From Aromatoleum bremense (lineage in GTDB: Bacteria; Pseudomonadota; Gammaproteobacteria; Burkholderiales; Rhodocyclaceae): DNA of 64,000 nucleotides. The stretch lies in assembly GCF_017894365.1 (NCBI RefSeq), contig NZ_CP059467.1:930001-994000 (forward strand), read 5' to 3'. Every line of letters begins with the position of its first letter. Position 1 is the first letter of the stretch. The notes under the pieces were generated by a model that worked only from the letters and a program-made list of their open reading frames with translations, was not told the DNA's origin and searched no databases. Shown here piece after piece: positions 61,295-64,000 of the stretch. A program made the translations under genes and the position numbers.

Positions 61295-62635
61295 ATGTCC
61301 GCTCAAGGCTTCTCGTTCTCCCCCGACCGGCTGCACGAAATCGCCGCCGATGTGCTGAAATTCGCGAAAAAACGCGGCGCAACGGCATGCGAAACCGATG
61401 TTTCCGAAGGCTTCGGCCAGTCGGCGACGGTACGCAAAGGCGAAGTCGACACGATCGAATACAACCGCGACAAGGGCATCGGCGTCACGATCTATGTCGG
61501 CCAGCAGCGTGGCCATGCGAGCACTTCGGATTTTTCGAAGGCGGCGCTGAAGGCGACCGTCGAGGCCGCCGTCTCGATCGCCCGCTTCACCGCGCCCGAC
61601 CCCTGCGCCGGCCTCGCCGACCCGGAGCTGATGGCAAAGGACTGCCCGGACCTCGACCTCTACCACCCGTGGCGGCTCAGCGTCGAGGACGCGATCACCG
61701 CCGCGCGACAGTGCGAGGAGGCGGCGTTCGCCGTGAGCCCGAAGATCACGAACTCCGAAGGGGCGAGCGTCTCGACGCAGGAATCGCACTTCGTCTCGGC
61801 GAACAGCGCCGGCTTTATCGGCGGCTACGCCAGTTCGCGCCACAGCATCTCGTGCTCGGTCATCGCCGGCGAAGGCGACGGCATGCAGCGCGAATACTGG
61901 TACGACTCGCGCCGCGACGCGGCCGACCTGATGGCGAGCGATCTGGTTGGACGACGTGCGGCCGAACGGGCCCTCGCCCGCCTCGGCGCGCGCAAGATCA
62001 AGACCTGCGAGGCGCCGGTGTTGTTCGAAGCGCCGCTGGCGGTCGCGCTGGTCGGGAATTTCGTCCACGCGGTCAGCGGCGGCTCGCTGTACCGCAAATC
62101 GTCGTTCCTGCTCGACAGCCTCGGCCAGCCGGTGTTCTCGCCAATCGTGAACATCTCCGAGCGCCCCCACGTTCCGAAAGGCTTCGGCTCGAGCCCGTTC
62201 GACAGCGACGGCGTCGCGACGCACGATCGCGAGGTGGTCAGCGACGGCGTGCTGCAAGGCTATTTCCTGTCGACCTATTCGGCACGCAAGCTCGGGCTTC
62301 AGACGACCGGCAACGCCGGCGGCTCGCACAACCTCATCGTCGGCGCCGGCGACATGGACTTCCCGGCACTCGTCAAGCACATGGACCGCGGCCTCGTCGT
62401 CACCGAACTCCTCGGCCACGGCGTCAATTACGTCACCGGCGACTACTCGCGCGGCGCCGCCGGCTACTGGGTCGAAAAAGGCAAGATCAAGCACGCGGTC
62501 GAGGAAATCACAATCGCCGGCAACCTGCGCGACATGTTCCGCAACATTGTCGCGATCGGCAATGACGCGTTGCCGCGCGGCTCGAAGCATTGCGGCTCGG
62601 TGCTCATCGAGCGCATGAAGATCGCCGGCCGCTGA
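61295..62635 (+). CDS. pmbA: Metalloprotease-associated protein PmbA (TldE)
   Basis: 446 residues from ATG 61295. Partner of TldD (35877 in this window) without the zinc motif. GFGQSATVRKGEVDTIEYNR, YVGQQRGHASTSDFS, GSSPFDSDGVATHDREVVSD and TGNAGGSHNLIV with ELLGHGVNYVTGDYSRGAAG are family signatures. It lacks HExxxH, as expected for TldE. Divergent from yjgA. Confidence 0.95.
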   Translation: MSAQGFSFSPDRLHEIAADVLKFAKKRGATACETDVSEGFGQSATVRKGEVDTIEYNRDKGIGVTIYVGQQRGHASTSDFSKAALKATVEAAVSIARFTAPDPCAGLADPELMAKDCPDLDLYHPWRLSVEDAITAARQCEEAAFAVSPKITNSEGASVSTQESHFVSANSAGFIGGYASSRHSISCSVIAGEGDGMQREYWYDSRRDAADLMASDLVGRRAAERALARLGARKIKTCEAPVLFEAPLAVALVGNFVHAVSGGSLYRKSSFLLDSLGQPVFSPIVNISERPHVPKGFGSSPFDSDGVATHDREVVSDGVLQGYFLSTYSARKLGLQTTGNAGGSHNLIVGAGDMDFPALVKHMDRGLVVTELLGHGVNYVTGDYSRGAAGYWVEKGKIKHAVEEITIAGNLRDMFRNIVAIGNDALPRGSKHCGSVLIERMKIAGR

Positions 62636-62789
62636 ACGCGCCGCACCCCATCGCCGTGGCGTGGTGCCACGGATGGCCGTGTGGCCTATGAAGCGGCGCG
62701 GCGTTCCTCTGCGGCGCCGCGCCCGCACCACCCCTCGGGGGATCTCGCCGGCATTGCCGGAAATTCATAAAGCACAACAAGGAGAGATC

Positions 62790-63872
62790 GTGGAACGTCG
62801 AAAATTTCTCAGAAGCGCGGGCCTCGCCGGCGTGCTCGCCGGCGCTAGCGCACCGGCGATCGTCCATGCGCAGGAAAACATCCGCTGGCGCCTCGCGTCG
62901 AGCTTCCCGAAGTCGCTGGATACGCTGATCGGCGCCGCCGAGACTTTCGCGAAGAACGTCGCCGAATCGACCGGCGGCAAGTTCACCGTCACCGTGCATG
63001 CCGCTGGCGAACTGGTCCCGGCCTTCGGCGTCGTCGATGCACTGCAACAGGGCTCGATCGAATGCGCGAACACGGCGCCCTATTATTTTTTCGGCAAGGA
63101 CGAAGCATTCGCGTTCGACTGCGCAATCCCGTTCGGCATGAACGCGCGCCAGCTCACGGCATGGATGTATGAGGGCAATGGCCAGAAGCTGCTGCGCGAG
63201 TTCTACGCGCCCTACAACATCATCAGCCTGCCGATGGGCAACACCGGCGCCCAGATGGGCGGCTGGTACCGCAAGGAAATCAAGTCCGTCGCCGATTTCA
63301 ACGGCATGAAGATGCGCATCGGCGGCTTCGGCGGGCGCGTGCTGGCGAAACTCGGCGTGGTGTCGCAGAACATTCCGGCCGGCGAGATCTACTCGGCGCT
63401 GGAAAAAGGCACGATCGACGCGACCGAGTTCGTCGGCCCGCACGACGACCTCAAGCTCGGCCTGCACCGCGTCGCGCCGTACTACTACTACCCGGCGTGG
63501 TGGGAGGGCAGCGCACAGACCACGCTGTACATCAACGCAAAGGCCTTCAACGGGCTGTCGAACGAGTACAAGTCGATCGTGCGCCAAGCGGCCTCGGATT
63601 CGCACGTCGTCACCCAGGCCCGTTACGACGCACGCAACCCGGCCGCGCTCAAGCAGCTGATTTCCGAAGGCGCCAAGCTCAGGCGGCTGCCCAAGGAGGT
63701 CATGGACGCGGCCTTCAAGGCGTCGCGCGAAGTCTATGCCGAGCTGAACGACAAGAATCCGAACTGGAAGAAGATCTACGCCGACTACTCGCGCTTCATG
63801 CAGGCGCAGTACCAATGGACGCCGCTCGCCGAAGGCAGCTACGACCAGTACATGGCCGGGCAGAAGCTGTAA
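62790..63872 (+). CDS. TRAP transporter solute-binding protein (DctP family), Tat-exported
   Basis: Periplasmic binding protein. 360 residues from GTG 62790, immediately after AAGGAGAG. The twin-arginine leader MERRKFLRSAGLAGVLAG ends near VHAQE. RLASSFPKSLDTLIGAAETF, GGFGGRVLAKLGVVSQNIPA and IYSALEKGTIDATEFVGPHD are the DctP fold; SGLA-type features suggest binding of carboxylates, possibly alpha-keto acids. No permease genes (dctQ/dctM) are visible before the window ends, so they lie further on or elsewhere. Confidence 0.9.
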   Translation: MERRKFLRSAGLAGVLAGASAPAIVHAQENIRWRLASSFPKSLDTLIGAAETFAKNVAESTGGKFTVTVHAAGELVPAFGVVDALQQGSIECANTAPYYFFGKDEAFAFDCAIPFGMNARQLTAWMYEGNGQKLLREFYAPYNIISLPMGNTGAQMGGWYRKEIKSVADFNGMKMRIGGFGGRVLAKLGVVSQNIPAGEIYSALEKGTIDATEFVGPHDDLKLGLHRVAPYYYYPAWWEGSAQTTLYINAKAFNGLSNEYKSIVRQAASDSHVVTQARYDARNPAALKQLISEGAKLRRLPKEVMDAAFKASREVYAELNDKNPNWKKIYADYSRFMQAQYQWTPLAEGSYDQYMAGQKL

Positions 63873-63905
63873 CACACGGGCCGGAGCGTCCGCCGGCAGC
63901 AAGGC

Positions 63906-63938
63906 CGGGTAGGCGGAAAGTCCCTTTCCGCCTACCCG
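63906..63938. terminator. Strong hairpin after the TRAP binding-protein gene
   Basis: A 15-bp perfect stem CGGGTAGGCGGAAAG/CTTTCCGCCTACCCG with loop TCC lies 34 bp after the stop. No T tract follows on either strand, so termination would be atypical. A possible minus-strand gene ends inside it. Confidence 0.5.
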
Positions 63939-64000
63939 CCGGCACGGACAGCACCGTCGTACCCCCGCAGCTGCAGCCGCACGAACCTTTCCGGCCCGGC
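63932..64000 (-). CDS. Possible C-terminus of a minus-strand gene entering from the right
   Basis: The minus strand is open from 64000 to a TAG at 63934-63932. The last 22 residues would be AGPERFVRLQLRGYDG then AVRAGG. Codon composition is gene-like, but the piece is too short to identify. Listed only because it reaches the window edge. Confidence 0.25.
   Translation of the reverse strand, partial: AGPERFVRLQLRGYDGAVRAGG

Overview
The window comes from the chromosome of a GC-rich, motile betaproteobacterium. Gene content and order (flgBCDEF opposite flgA-flgM-flgN, the tldD/nitrilase/yhdP/glnE block, coq7 for ubiquinone, argC/erpA/rplM/rpsI) and the rRNA sequences fit the Rhodocyclales, most likely the Azoarcus/Aromatoleum/Thauera group. 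This placement is inferred from reading, not from a database search. Nearly all of the window is core chromosome. The only complete mobile element is one IS256-family insertion, with a small IS66-like remnant near the rRNA operon.

Layout. 1-5395: flagellar rod/hook genes flgF(partial)-E-D-C-B on the minus strand, with a sigma54-like promoter before flgB, and flgA, flgM, flgN on the plus strand with a FliA-type promoter before flgM. 5649-9467: a periplasmic retropepsin-like protein, a PRC-barrel protein, and an operon of an exported His-containing protein, an ECF sigma factor, a zinc-finger anti-sigma factor and a CnrX/Spy-like periplasmic metal-sensor protein. 9945-15442: a complete rRNA operon on the minus strand (16S, tRNA-Ile, tRNA-Ala, 23S, 5S) with tandem promoters, boxA elements, processing stems and a terminator. 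15500-21585: tyrS, an M23 endopeptidase, erpA, argC, rpsI and rplM, a candidate small RNA upstream of rplM, and an OsmC protein. 21625-30085: coq7, a stress/redox cluster (CNP1-like, DUF3501, Fe-S oxidoreductase, rubrerythrin), a CBS protein, rppH, proS, a lytic transglycosylase and a bactofilin. 30331-31713: the IS256-family element with an 8-bp target duplication. 31800-35805: a GlrK-QseG-GlrR-like two-component operon followed by a BON-domain gene. 35877-63872: tldD, a nitrilase-fold amidase, yhdP, glnE, a CYTH-CHAD protein, sixA, two unknown genes, mnmA, nudJ, ilvE, a CHCC zinc-finger protein, a SnoaL-like protein, phosphomannomutase/phosphoglucomutase, alaS, a PduO-type adenosyltransferase, dinB, an AroG-type DAHP synthase, mog, yjgA, pmbA and a TRAP solute-binding protein.

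The most interesting observation is regulatory. The glrK-qseG-glrR operon encodes a sigma54-dependent response regulator. The two genes flanking it, a bactofilin gene (minus strand) and a BON-domain gene (plus strand), each have a good -24/-12 sigma54 promoter preceded by two operators that fit or nearly fit TGTC-N10-GACA, the motif described for enterobacterial GlrR. All four share the longer form GTCG-N8-CGACA. The two operators lie about 66 bp apart at both promoters, the proximal one about 85-95 bp from the -24 element. This suggests an undescribed local GlrR regulon controlling a cytoskeletal/envelope polymer and a periplasmic BON protein. The IS256 element has since landed inside this locus.

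A second item is a candidate ~100-nt RNA on the minus strand upstream of rplM. It has a good promoter, two anti-Shine-Dalgarno-like CCUCC motifs in one predicted loop, and a strong intrinsic terminator.
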